64,000 bases of DNA, taken from the NCBI RefSeq assembly GCF_002005565.1, contig NZ_BDJC01000004.1:62001-126000 (forward strand). Direction: 5' to 3'. This DNA comes from Streptomyces sp. JHA26. GTDB lineage: Bacteria > Actinomycetota > Actinomycetes > Streptomycetales > Streptomycetaceae. Position 1 is the first letter of the stretch. Each line of letters begins with the position of its first letter. The notes under the pieces are model-generated. The model had not been told where the DNA came from and made no database searches. It saw only the letters and a list, made by a program, of their open reading frames with translations. Below are positions 20,038 to 28,768 of this stretch, one piece after another. Made by a program: the position numbers and the translations under genes.

Positions 20038-20856
20038 TCAGCCGTTGGCGAGTGCCTGGACCCGGTCCAGGGCGCCGTTGAACTTGTCGTGGTCCCCGAC
20101 CGTCGGGCCGGACGAGGTGTACTGCCACATCGTGTAGTAGCCCCAGCCGGCCGGCAGCGTCCCCACCGTGGAGGCGTACCGGGCGATCCACAGCGGGTTG
20201 TTCGCGGCGAAGCCGCCGTAGTTGCCGGTGCACTGGGTCCACCAGCTGGTGGCCGTGTAGATGACGGCGTCCCGGCCGGTGCGGGCCTTGTACTGGTTCA
20301 GGAAGTCCCGGATCCAGGTCACCATCGCGCTCTGCGACTTGCCGTAGCAGGCGGACCCGTACGGGTTCCACTCGATGTCCAGCGCGCCCGGCAGCGTCTT
20401 GCCGTCCCGGGACCAGCCGCCGCCGTGGTCGACGAAGTAGTTCGCCTGCGTGGCGCCGCTCGTCGTGTCCGGGGTGGCGAAGTGGTACGCGCCGCGGATC
20501 ATCCCGACGCTGTAGGAGCCGTTGTACTGCTGGGCGAAGTACGGGTTCGTGTAGTACGTCCCCTCGGTGGCCTTCACGTAGGCCCACTTGACCCCGCTGT
20601 TCCACAGGGTCGACCAGGCGACGTTGCCCTGGTGGCCGGAGACGTCCACGCCCTCCGTCTGGGTGGCGTCGCCGGGGACCGGGGTGCCCTGCTGTCCGTC
20701 GTGGGCGAGGACGCCCATGCCCATGTGGGCGGAGCCGCGGGGCGGGACGTCCGCGGCCGACGAGGGCTGGGCGAGGAGGAGGGAGAGGGCGACGAGCAGA
20801 ATCCCGGTGGCGGCGAGACGCCGGCCGCGGGCCGATCCGGATCTGTGCACGAGCAT
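20038..20856 (-). CDS. secreted GH25 lysozyme (muramidase)
   Basis: A 272-residue exported N-acetylmuramidase that cleaves peptidoglycan. Signal peptide residues 1-34 (Arg-rich start, hydrophobic core ILLVALSLLLA, Ala-X-Ala-like cleavage near SSA). Glycoside hydrolase family 25 landmarks: GVDVSGHQG with Asp71, KATEGTYY, and the catalytic DIEWNP with Asp160 and Glu162, close to Streptomyces cellosyl/mutanolysin. It lacks a C-terminal cell-wall-binding repeat. ATG at 20856 has GGAGG at proper spacing; the 27 upstream in-frame codons are not a signal peptide. Divergent from the MarR gene. Confidence 0.93.
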   Translation of the reverse strand: MLVHRSGSARGRRLAATGILLVALSLLLAQPSSAADVPPRGSAHMGMGVLAHDGQQGTPVPGDATQTEGVDVSGHQGNVAWSTLWNSGVKWAYVKATEGTYYTNPYFAQQYNGSYSVGMIRGAYHFATPDTTSGATQANYFVDHGGGWSRDGKTLPGALDIEWNPYGSACYGKSQSAMVTWIRDFLNQYKARTGRDAVIYTATSWWTQCTGNYGGFAANNPLWIARYASTVGTLPAGWGYYTMWQYTSSGPTVGDHDKFNGALDRVQALANG

Positions 20857-21096
20857 GAACGTGCCTCCGATGGCTCGGTGGTGCTCGGTGGGGGTTGCGT
20901 GGGTGGGGAGAACCCATGAGTGGCGTGAGCATGCCATTCATGGGCCTGGTGAAGACGCTACGCACGTAGAACCGGGGGTGGGAAGAGGGGTCGGAAGCCG
21001 CCGTTGGTCTAAGCCTGCGAAATACTTGCCGAGCTGCGGTGATGGCGGCCCGTGGCGGAAACTTTCAGGACCGGGAAAAACGAGGCAGGGGCTGAC

Positions 21097-21591
21097 GTGC
21101 ACGAAGACGGAAACGACGACGGTCGCCAGGGCGAATCCCGCCTGTCCGGAAGTGGTGTGAACCAACCGCAGTTCCTGGCGCTGGAGCGGGAGTTGACGGT
21201 GCTCTTCCGGCGCGCCCGGGCCAATCAGGGCGAGATGGCGCGGGAGGTCCACCCCGACCTGGAGTCGTCCGCGTACGGCCTCCTCGTCCGGCTCGGCGAG
21301 TCCGGCGGGCAGCGCGCCACGGACCTCGCCGCCTACATCGGGGTCGGCAAGGCGACGATGTCCCGCCAGTTGCGCGCCCTGGAGGAACTCGGCCTCGTCG
21401 CCCGCGAACCCGACCCCGCCGACGGCCGCGCCTGGCTGGTCACCCTGACCCCGGAGGGACAGGAGCGGGTCGGCAGGGTGCGGGAGGCCCGCCGGGCCCG
21501 GTACGCCCGCCGGCTCGGTGACTGGGACCCCCGGGAAGTGGCGGAACTGGCCCGCCTGCTGCACGAACTGAACCGGGGGATGGAGAAGTAG
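21097..21591 (+). CDS. MarR-family transcriptional regulator
   Basis: A 164-residue (as chosen) winged-helix regulator. The core runs from LERELTVLFRRAR through GGQRATDLAAYIGVGKATMSRQLRALEELGLV (recognition helix) and the wing DPADGRAWLVTLTPEG. I prefer the GTG at 21097 because GGCAGGGG lies about 6 nt before it; a GTG at 21052 in the same frame would add 15 residues but has a poor site. It is divergent from the lysozyme gene, so it may regulate that gene or itself; no efflux or degradative gene is adjacent. Confidence 0.85.
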   Translation: MHEDGNDDGRQGESRLSGSGVNQPQFLALERELTVLFRRARANQGEMAREVHPDLESSAYGLLVRLGESGGQRATDLAAYIGVGKATMSRQLRALEELGLVAREPDPADGRAWLVTLTPEGQERVGRVREARRARYARRLGDWDPREVAELARLLHELNRGMEK

Positions 21592-21610
21592 CGCCGGGGC
21601 GCCCCGCCCC

Positions 21611-22402
21611 TCAGAACTCCGCGTACACCACCGTCGCGTCGTCGTGCGTCTTGCTGCGGCCGAGGAACTCCCGCGCCCCCGCCGCGTCCCGGCGCTCCCG
21701 CTCCCGCACCCGGTCCACCAGCGCCTGCGCGCCCTGCTTGCGCACCAGGGCGAGGCAGTCCGCCCAGTCGCCCTCCCGGAACCTCTCCACCCAGCGCGCG
21801 GCCCCGTCCGTCAACGCCACCAGCGTCCGCACCCCGTCGCGCGGCAGGGTCCCCGTCACCGCCCGCGCCGCCACCGCCGGATCGGCCGCGGCCGTGAAGA
21901 AGCCGCCCTCCTTGTTGCGGAAGCCGGTGTCCACGATCGCGTCCGTGGCGAGGGCCGAGCGCGGCAGACGGGCCAGCCGGTCGTCGAGGACCGCCGTGAC
22001 CGCGCCGTCGGGGGCCTCCACCAGCAGGACCGAGTCGGACAGCACCAGGTACTCGACCTGGTCGGGGGACCAACGCGCCAGGACCACGGTCGCCTGAGGC
22101 GTACGCGGGTGAGAAAGCTCACAGGTTTCCCCGTGCGCCGCCGAGGTACGCGCGATGGCGCGGGACAGGACGTCGGCGAGGGGAACATCCGCGAGTGAAA
22201 CGGTCAGTTCGGTCAGCGCCCCACCGAGCCGCGCGGTGAACCAGGGCACGGAATGGAGACAGCCCGTCCCGTCCTTCGGCGGTGTCACCCCGTCCAGCAC
22301 GACGAGTGAACCACCCTGTCCCGAGGCCGGTAGCGCGACGCTCGCGAAGTCCTCGTTGGGGCGGTCGGCGAGGCCTGGTTCCGAAACGAGTTCCGTACGC
22401 AT
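21611..22402 (-). CDS. PP2C-like protein phosphatase domain protein
   Basis: A 263-residue protein with a reduced PP2C fold: RPNEDF near the N-terminus (metal-binding Glu-Asp), a LVVLDGVT strand, ALTDGAARWV, and a terminal THDDATVV, all motifs that carry the Asp/Glu metal ligands. Overall similarity to PP2C is weak and catalytic activity is uncertain. The ATG at 22402 begins the conserved part; 24 further upstream in-frame codons lack a ribosome binding site. Convergent with the MarR gene (19-bp gap). Not obviously linked to the conservon on its other side. Confidence 0.7.
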   Translation of the reverse strand: MRTELVSEPGLADRPNEDFASVALPASGQGGSLVVLDGVTPPKDGTGCLHSVPWFTARLGGALTELTVSLADVPLADVLSRAIARTSAAHGETCELSHPRTPQATVVLARWSPDQVEYLVLSDSVLLVEAPDGAVTAVLDDRLARLPRSALATDAIVDTGFRNKEGGFFTAAADPAVAARAVTGTLPRDGVRTLVALTDGAARWVERFREGDWADCLALVRKQGAQALVDRVRERERRDAAGAREFLGRSKTHDDATVVYAEF

Positions 22403-22842
22403 CAGGCCAGTCTGCACGACCCCTTCACGGTGTCCACAAAAGGCCGACAGGCCTTCCCCGGGCGATGCGGCCACCCAGGTCAGCGGCCTGATTTGGGAGG
22501 GAATGCTTCACTCCGGCAACACGTGGTGGCACATGGTGCCATCGCCTGCCGCAGACGTCCAACCGGCGCACCGTCCGGGCCCGCCGCACGAGCCGCCGGA
22601 ACTTGCCCGCCAACTCCCGTCCGGGGTTCACTCCTTCGGGTGGCGGGTCAGGTGATGCACGCCCACCGTCCACCGGCACTGGGAAGGTCGGGAACCGGTG
22701 GGGGGCCTGCCCTGCTCACGGGGTCTCCCCGTCCGGCGCGCGGCCGGTGGCGGAGAATCGGCCCAGAGCTCGGGAAAGGGTGCACGCGCCGACCGGACGG
22801 TCGACGGAGCGTCACCCGGCCCCACGGGTACACGAGTCAGGA
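22403..22842. promoter_or_regulatory. divergent promoter region between the PP2C-like gene and the conservon
   Basis: No gene is credible in these 440 bp. The region must hold promoters for both flanking genes. I see no clear -35/-10 pair or strong palindrome. Confidence 0.35.
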
Positions 22843-25800
22843 ATGCGAGCACCGGTGCAGAAGACGCGGCCTCGTCGTACAGGCAAGCAGGCGGCCCTCG
22901 TTGGGAGCGCGGAGCGAACGCCCGGCACCCCCTCCACCCCGGCGGCCGAGGCGCCGCCCGTCGGCAAGGGCCGTCCCACCCATGTGCGCAACCGGCTCAT
23001 CGTCGCCGTGGCGGTCGTGGCCGCCGCCGTCGCCGGAGCCGGGGCCCCCTCGATCGTGGCCGCCTCCGGGCGACTGCACGACACGCAGGACCTGGTGACG
23101 CTCGCCGGGCAGACCCAGGACGCGCTGACCCTCGCCCACTCCCTCGCCGACGAACGGGACGAGGTCACCCCCTACATCGCCGCGGGCCGCCCCAGGTCCA
23201 AGGCCCCCTCCGAGCAGCGCAGCGCCCGCGTCGACCGGCAGGTGGAGGAGCTGCTCGCCGACACCGACACGCCCGCGTCCCTGCGCGAGGACCTGGAGGC
23301 CATCGCCGCGCTGCGCCGCTCGGCGCTCACCGGCAGGAGCACCGCCCTGGAGGCGCACGAGGCGTACTCCCGGGCGATCGCCGAGCTCCACGCCCTGGCC
23401 GAGGACCTGGCCGAGCGGATGCCGTCCCGCGCGGGCGCCGGCGCACACGCCCTCGCCGAACTGGACACCGCCGTCCAGCAGGCCGCCGCCACCCGGGGAC
23501 TGCTGCTCGCGGCCCTCGGCGTGCCGAGCAGCACCGAGACCGTCATCGACCCGATCACGGGGCTGCCGACCGAGTCCGTCACCTCCTCGGACGCCGACGC
23601 CGAGCAGCGCGACGCCCTCGCCGCCGCCGCCCAGCAGGCCCGGGTGCGCTCCGACGCGGCCCTCGCCGGCTTCCGCGAGGGGGCGCCCAAGGCGGCGCGG
23701 GACAGCTTCGACGCCACGGTCACCGGACCGGAGGTCAACTCCGCGGAGAAGTACCTCGCCGGCCTCACCGACCGGCCCACCCTCTCCGACGACGACCTCG
23801 GCACCTCCGTCAAGAAGCTGGACGCCGCGCTCTCCGCCCGGATCGACGCCATGCGCGGCGCCGAGTCCGCCCTGTACGACAAGCGCACCCGGGCGCTCGA
23901 GCAGCTGCGCGACGACGACGTGACCGCGCTGGAGATCCGGATCGCCGCCCTCGGCGCGCTGATCCTGCTCGCCCTCGGCATCGCCACCGCCATGGCCCGC
24001 ACCCTCACCCGCCCGCTCTCGGTGCTGCGCCGCGGCTCGGCCCGGCTGGCCGCGGCGCCGGACCCTTCCACCGAGGAGCCGGTGGCCTTCACCGGCCGCA
24101 ACGACGAGTTCGCCCAGGTCGTCCGCTCCGTCAACGCCCTGCACACGCACGCCGCCACCCTCGCCGAGCGCGTCAACACGCTGGAGGCCGACCGCAAGCA
24201 CCTGGTCGGCCAGCGGCAGAAGATGGCCGACGCCCGCGAGGAACTGCGCGCCGAGCTCGCCGAGTCCGCCGCCCAGCTGGAGATCGTCCGCAAGAGCATC
24301 GGCTCCACCTTCGTCAACCTCGCGCTGCGCACCCTCGGCCTGGTCGAGCGGCAACTCGCCGTCATCGAGGGCCTGGAGGAGCGCGAGCAGGACCCGGACC
24401 GCCTCGCCACCCTGTTCAAGCTCGACCACTTCGCCACGGTCATGCGCCGGCACAGCGAGAACCTCCTCGTGCTGGCCGGCACCGAGCACATCCAGCACAG
24501 CGCCGGTCCGGTGCCGCTGGTCGACGTGGTCCGGGCCGCGGTCAGCGAGATCGAGCGGTACGAACGGGTCCGCATCGCCGCACTGCCACCGCACGCGCAC
24601 GTGGCCGGGTTCGTCGCCGACGACCTCTCCCACCTGCTCGCCGAGCTGATGGAGAACGCCACCTCCTTCTCGCCGCCCGACCTGCCCGTCGAGGTCTCCG
24701 GCTGGCTGCTGGAGAACGGCGAGGTGATGCTCTCCGTCCAGGACGAGGGCATCGGCATGGCCACCGATCGGCTCCAGCGGCTCAACGCCCGCCTCACCGA
24801 CTTCGACCCGGAAGCGCCCTACGACCAGGAGGGCGAGGACGGGCTCGGCCTCGGCCTGTACGTGGTGGCCCGGCTCGCCCACCGGCACGGGGCGCGGGTG
24901 CGGCTGCGGGAGCAGAAGCAGGGCGGTGTCGCGGCCGTCGTGGTCCTGCCGAGCACGCTGCTCGCGGCGGCGCCCCCGGCGGCCCTCGCCCCGGTCGCGC
25001 CGGTGTCCGAGGGCACGGGCTCCTTCACCCTGCCGGGCGCCGACGCGGAGGCCAACTCCAACGTCCTGCACGGTCGTGCGGAGAAGGGGACGCGACAGGA
25101 CGCCGACCCGCTGGTGGCCTCGGCGGAACAGGCCGTACGGCGCGCCGAGGCCGAGGCGGAGCCGGTGGCGGAGGCCGAAGCGGAGCCAGTGGCGGACACC
25201 GTCGAGCCGGCGGAGACGGAGGCGGAGACCACCGTCGAGACGGCGGAGACGGGGACGGCGGCCACCACGGTGACCGAGCCGGTGTCGGCCCCCGCCCCGC
25301 AGGAGCCCGCCGACGAGGCCACGGAGGCCGGTGAGGCGCAGGAGGCTCCCGGGACCCAGGAGGCTCCGGAGGCCGAGAGGCCGCACGGTGTCAGGGACTT
25401 CCCCGACGACACCACGATGGAACTCCTGCTCCCGGCACAGGACCAGGCCCGGCCCGAACCCGAGCCCCAGGCCCGGCCCGAACCCGACCCCCAGCCCGAA
25501 CCCGAGGCACCGGCCCCGCCCCCGGCAGCCGAGCCCGCCCCGGCGGAGCCCCTCGCCCAGGAGGAGGCCACCGCCCCGCAGGAGCGCCCCGCTCCCGCCG
25601 ACCCCTACGCCATCGGACCCGAGACCCACGAACGCAGCGCGGACGAGGGCACCGGGCCGGGCGGTGGCGCCGTCACCGCCAAGGGTCTGCCCAAGCGGAC
25701 CCCGAAGCTCACCACACCCGCAGCGGTCCCACGGCCGCGCACGGCGGGTTCCGTCGACGCCGAGGCGCTGCGCCGTCGCCTGGGAGGGTTCCGCCGGGGG

Positions 25801-25926
25801 GCGGAGGCCGGGCGACGCGACGTCGAGGCGGAGATCGCCGAGCGGACGGAACGGAACCAGGTGCCGCCGGCCGCTGGGACGACCGAAGAAGCCACGGGGG
25901 GCACTGTCGAGGAGGCAAGCAGTTGA
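22843..25926 (+). CDS. cvnA: conservon histidine-kinase-like protein CvnA
   Basis: A 1027-residue membrane protein, first gene of a conservon. Layout: basic N-terminus; transmembrane helix about 49-70; about 300-residue extracytoplasmic helical domain rich in Ala; second transmembrane helix (GALILLALGIATAMA); HAMP-like stretch; dimerisation region with KLDHFATVMRRHSENLLVL; HATPase with ELMENATSFSPP, VQDEGIGMA and DGLGLGLYVV; then a 320-residue Ala/Glu/Pro-rich disordered tail with short repeats. ATP binding is likely; in studied conservons it works with CvnB-D in a membrane complex with a small GTPase. ATG at 22843 is used; GTG at 22855 has better spacing from AGGA. Confidence 0.9.
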   Translation: MRAPVQKTRPRRTGKQAALVGSAERTPGTPSTPAAEAPPVGKGRPTHVRNRLIVAVAVVAAAVAGAGAPSIVAASGRLHDTQDLVTLAGQTQDALTLAHSLADERDEVTPYIAAGRPRSKAPSEQRSARVDRQVEELLADTDTPASLREDLEAIAALRRSALTGRSTALEAHEAYSRAIAELHALAEDLAERMPSRAGAGAHALAELDTAVQQAAATRGLLLAALGVPSSTETVIDPITGLPTESVTSSDADAEQRDALAAAAQQARVRSDAALAGFREGAPKAARDSFDATVTGPEVNSAEKYLAGLTDRPTLSDDDLGTSVKKLDAALSARIDAMRGAESALYDKRTRALEQLRDDDVTALEIRIAALGALILLALGIATAMARTLTRPLSVLRRGSARLAAAPDPSTEEPVAFTGRNDEFAQVVRSVNALHTHAATLAERVNTLEADRKHLVGQRQKMADAREELRAELAESAAQLEIVRKSIGSTFVNLALRTLGLVERQLAVIEGLEEREQDPDRLATLFKLDHFATVMRRHSENLLVLAGTEHIQHSAGPVPLVDVVRAAVSEIERYERVRIAALPPHAHVAGFVADDLSHLLAELMENATSFSPPDLPVEVSGWLLENGEVMLSVQDEGIGMATDRLQRLNARLTDFDPEAPYDQEGEDGLGLGLYVVARLAHRHGARVRLREQKQGGVAAVVVLPSTLLAAAPPAALAPVAPVSEGTGSFTLPGADAEANSNVLHGRAEKGTRQDADPLVASAEQAVRRAEAEAEPVAEAEAEPVADTVEPAETEAETTVETAETGTAATTVTEPVSAPAPQEPADEATEAGEAQEAPGTQEAPEAERPHGVRDFPDDTTMELLLPAQDQARPEPEPQARPEPDPQPEPEAPAPPPAAEPAPAEPLAQEEATAPQERPAPADPYAIGPETHERSADEGTGPGGGAVTAKGLPKRTPKLTTPAAVPRPRTAGSVDAEALRRRLGGFRRGAEAGRRDVEAEIAERTERNQVPPAAGTTEEATGGTVEEASS

Positions 25927-26426
25927 CCGCTCCCAGTACGTTCGGACTGAGCAGTGAAGCCCGTAATCTGCACTGGCTGCTGACCAACCTCGTCGAGGAG
26001 GTCCCCGGCATCCTGTCCGTCGCCGTGGTCTCCTCCGACGGCCTGCTCCTGCTCTCCTCCGACCAGGACAGGAACGAGGCGGCCCGGGTGGCGCGGGGCG
26101 AACGGCGCACCGGCCCGCGCGGCTCCGCCGCCGACCTCGCCACCGTCGTCTCCGGCGTGGGCAGCCTGACCGTCGGCGCCGCCCGGCTGATGGACTTCGG
26201 CGGCGTGAAGCACACGATGGTCACCATGGACGAGGGCAGCCTGTTCGTGATGTCCATCAGCGACGGCTCGCTGCTCGGCGTGCACGGCTCCGCGGACGCC
26301 GACATGAGCGTCATCGCGTACCACATGGCGCTGTTCGTCGGCCGCGCCGGCCACGTCCTGACCCCCGAACTCCGCAGCGAACTGCGGAAGTCGCTGGAGT
26401 CCGAGTCGACGGGGAGCGCCCGATGA
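25923..26426 (+). CDS. cvnB: roadblock/LC7-domain protein CvnB
   Basis: A 167-residue protein of the roadblock/LC7 family, predicted GTPase-activating or scaffold partner of CvnD. The conserved core spans NLHWLLTNLVEEVPGILSVAVVSSDGLLLLSS to SLFVMSISDGSLLGV. The TTG start overlaps the cvnA stop (TTGA), with GGAGGCAAGCAG upstream; this unusual start is supported by the spacing. Coupled to cvnA and cvnC by 4-nt overlaps. Confidence 0.92.
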   Translation: MTAPSTFGLSSEARNLHWLLTNLVEEVPGILSVAVVSSDGLLLLSSDQDRNEAARVARGERRTGPRGSAADLATVVSGVGSLTVGAARLMDFGGVKHTMVTMDEGSLFVMSISDGSLLGVHGSADADMSVIAYHMALFVGRAGHVLTPELRSELRKSLESESTGSAR

Positions 26427-26872
26427 GCAGTGGCCCCGGCAGGAAGCCGAAGCACCCGACGAGCCTCCCCGTGCGCGGCGCGGACCGCAGGCCCGCCCGC
26501 GTCCGCCCCTACTCGCTCACCGGCGGCCGCACCCGCTTCGGCCACGTCCTGCTCGTCGAGACGTTCGTCGGCGCCACCGCGGGCACCGCCGCGCTCGAAG
26601 CGGCCGAGCAGCGGAAGGAGTTGACCAACGGCGGTCTCACCTCCCGCGTGATGCCGGAGATGCGGGCCATCGTCGAACTGTGCCGCCGTATGCGTACGGT
26701 GGCCGAGATCGCCGCGCTGCTGAAGATGCCGCTCGGCGTGGTCCGCGTGCTCCTCAGCGACCTCGCGGACCAGGGAAAGATCCGTGTGTACGGCACCGGG
26801 ACCGGCCACGGCACGGGCCGCCCGGACCGCGCTCTGCTCGAAAGGGTGCTCAGTGGACTCCGTCGTCTCTGA
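26423..26872 (+). CDS. cvnC: DUF742 protein CvnC
   Basis: A 149-residue DUF742 protein. It has the RPYSLTGGRTR motif in the N-terminal half and a winged-helix-like C-terminus with RTVAEIAALLKMPLGVVRVLLSDL, typical of the third conservon member. The role is unknown in detail; the helix-turn-helix-like fold may mediate protein contacts rather than DNA binding. ATG overlaps the cvnB stop (ATGA), and its own 3' end overlaps cvnD by 20 nt. Confidence 0.92.
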   Translation: MSSGPGRKPKHPTSLPVRGADRRPARVRPYSLTGGRTRFGHVLLVETFVGATAGTAALEAAEQRKELTNGGLTSRVMPEMRAIVELCRRMRTVAEIAALLKMPLGVVRVLLSDLADQGKIRVYGTGTGHGTGRPDRALLERVLSGLRRL

Positions 26873-27491
26873 CGCCGCCTACGGCGTCTCCCCCCTCGTC
26901 GACCCGGACGAGACCCTGCAGCCCTGGCAGACGGACCGCACCCGTGCGCCGATCGCCACGAAGATCGTCGTGGCGGGCGGCTTCGGCGTCGGCAAGACCA
27001 CGCTGGTCACCGCCGTCTCGGAGATCACGCCCCTGCAGACCGAGGCACTGATGACCGAGGCGAGCGAGGACACCGACGACCTCACCGCCACCCCGGACAA
27101 GATCACCACCACCGTGGCCATGGACTTCGGCCGCATCACGCTCGACGACGACCTGGTGCTCTACCTGTTCGGCACGCCGGGCCAGCAGCGCTTCTGGTTC
27201 ATGTGGGACGACCTGGTGCGCGGCGCGATCGGCGCCGTCGTCATGGCCGACACCCGCCGCCTGGAGGACTGCTTCCCGGCGCTGGACTACTTCGAGAGCT
27301 GCGGACTGCCGTACATCGTGGCGGTGAACCACTTCGACGGCAGCGAGCTGTTCGAGGCGGAGGACGTGCGGGAGGCGTTGACGATCCCCGCGCACATACC
27401 TGTAATGATCATGGATGCGCGCCGCCGGATCTCGGCCATCGAGACCCTCTTGTCCCTCGTGGGCCACGCGCTCGACGAAACCCCCGAGTAG
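26853..27491 (+). CDS. cvnD: small GTP-binding protein CvnD
   Basis: A 212-residue Ras/MglA-like GTPase. P-loop GGFGVGKTT (about 44-52), a switch-II region FGTPGQQRFWFMW and the guanine-specificity motif NHFD. The GTG at 26853 is preceded by GAAAGGG and lies inside the cvnC 3' end (20-nt overlap), indicating strong coupling. In known conservons CvnD cycles with the roadblock protein on the CvnA receptor and tunes development or secondary metabolism. Here the operon continues with a flavoprotein gene 14 nt later. Confidence 0.93.
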   Translation: MDSVVSDAAYGVSPLVDPDETLQPWQTDRTRAPIATKIVVAGGFGVGKTTLVTAVSEITPLQTEALMTEASEDTDDLTATPDKITTTVAMDFGRITLDDDLVLYLFGTPGQQRFWFMWDDLVRGAIGAVVMADTRRLEDCFPALDYFESCGLPYIVAVNHFDGSELFEAEDVREALTIPAHIPVMIMDARRRISAIETLLSLVGHALDETPE

Positions 27492-27505
27492 GAGACGTAC
27501 CCCGC

Positions 27506-28768
27506 ATGCGGAAGATACTCGTCGTCGGAGCCGGCCAGTCCGGTCTCCAGCTCGCCCTCGGCCTCCAGTCGCACGGCTACGAGGTCACCCTGATGTCCAA
27601 CCGGACCGCGGACGAGATCCGCACCGGCCGGGTCATGTCGACGCAGTGCATGTTCCACACGGCACTCCAGCACGAGCGCGATCTCCAGCTGAACTTCTGG
27701 GAGTCCCAGGCCCCGAAGATCCAGGGGCTCGGCGTCTCGGTGGCGGCCCCCGGCTCCTTCGACCCGGGTCCCTCGCAGCGGGCGATCGACTGGCTGGGAC
27801 ACCTGGACGGCTACGCGCAGTCGGTCGACCAGCGGGTGAAGATGGCCGGCTGGATGGAGACCTTCGCGCAGCGCGGCGGCCAGCTCGTCATCCACGGCGC
27901 GGCCGTCGGCGACCTGGACTACTTCTCCCGCGCCTACGACCTCGTCCTCGTCTCCGCCGGCAAGGGCGAACTGGTGCAGATGTTCGGCCGGGACGCCTCC
28001 CGCTCCCCGTACAGCACGCCGCAGCGCGCCCTCGCCGTCGCCTACGTCCACGGGCTGGGCCCGCGCCCCGAGCACCCGGACACGGAGGCCGTGCGCTGCA
28101 ACCTGGTCCCCGGTGTCGGCGAGATGTTCATCATGCCGACCCTCACCACCTCGGGCCGCGCCGACATCCTGTTCTGGGAGGGCATACCCGGCGGCCCGCT
28201 CGACGCCTTCAAGGACGTGAAGGACCCCTCGGAGCACCTCTCCCTGACCCTGGAACTCATGGAGAAGTTCCTCCCCTGGGAGTACGCGCGGGCCACCAAG
28301 GTCGAACTGACCGACGCCGGCGGCACCCTCGCCGGCCGCTACGCCCCCACCGTCCGCAACCCGATCGGGCGCCTGCCCGGCGGCGGTGCGGTCCTCGGGG
28401 TCGCCGACGTGGTCGTCGCCAACGACCCGATCACCGGACAGGGCTCCAACTCCGCGTCCAAGTGCGCCGCCTCCTACCTCGCCTCGATCCTGGAGCGCGG
28501 CGACGAGGAGTTCGACGAGGCCTGGATGCAGCAGACCTTCGACCGCTACTGGGAGACGGCCCAGCACGTCACCAAGTGGACGAACACCATGCTCGCCCCG
28601 CCGCCGGAGCACGTCCTGAACCTGATCGGCGCGGCCGGTCAGCTCCAGCCGGTCGCCGACCGCTTCGCCAATGGCTTCAATAACCCGGCGGACTTCGAGA
28701 ACTTCTTCTACGACCCGAAGAGGACCGAGGCCTACCTGATGGAGGTCTCCGGCGCGGCCGGCGCCTGA
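27506..28768 (+). CDS. styrene/indole monooxygenase StyA-like FAD oxygenase
   Basis: A 420-residue flavoprotein of the StyA/SMO family. FAD-binding GAGQSGLQLALGL at the N-terminus, then the family segments STQCMFHTALQHE and GQGSNSASKCAASY near the C-terminus. Such enzymes use FADH2 supplied by a separate reductase to epoxidise alkenes or indole; no reductase gene lies next to it. The ATG at 27506 has GGAG upstream and starts 14 nt after cvnD, so it is likely the fifth gene of the conservon operon. Its 3' end overlaps the convergent NlpC/P60 gene by 37 nt. Confidence 0.88.
   Translation: MRKILVVGAGQSGLQLALGLQSHGYEVTLMSNRTADEIRTGRVMSTQCMFHTALQHERDLQLNFWESQAPKIQGLGVSVAAPGSFDPGPSQRAIDWLGHLDGYAQSVDQRVKMAGWMETFAQRGGQLVIHGAAVGDLDYFSRAYDLVLVSAGKGELVQMFGRDASRSPYSTPQRALAVAYVHGLGPRPEHPDTEAVRCNLVPGVGEMFIMPTLTTSGRADILFWEGIPGGPLDAFKDVKDPSEHLSLTLELMEKFLPWEYARATKVELTDAGGTLAGRYAPTVRNPIGRLPGGGAVLGVADVVVANDPITGQGSNSASKCAASYLASILERGDEEFDEAWMQQTFDRYWETAQHVTKWTNTMLAPPPEHVLNLIGAAGQLQPVADRFANGFNNPADFENFFYDPKRTEAYLMEVSGAAGA

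Noticed and set aside
22837-25629. A 930-codon minus-strand open frame opposite cvnA
   Set aside because: It mirrors cvnA, has no start context, and its sequence is composition-driven.
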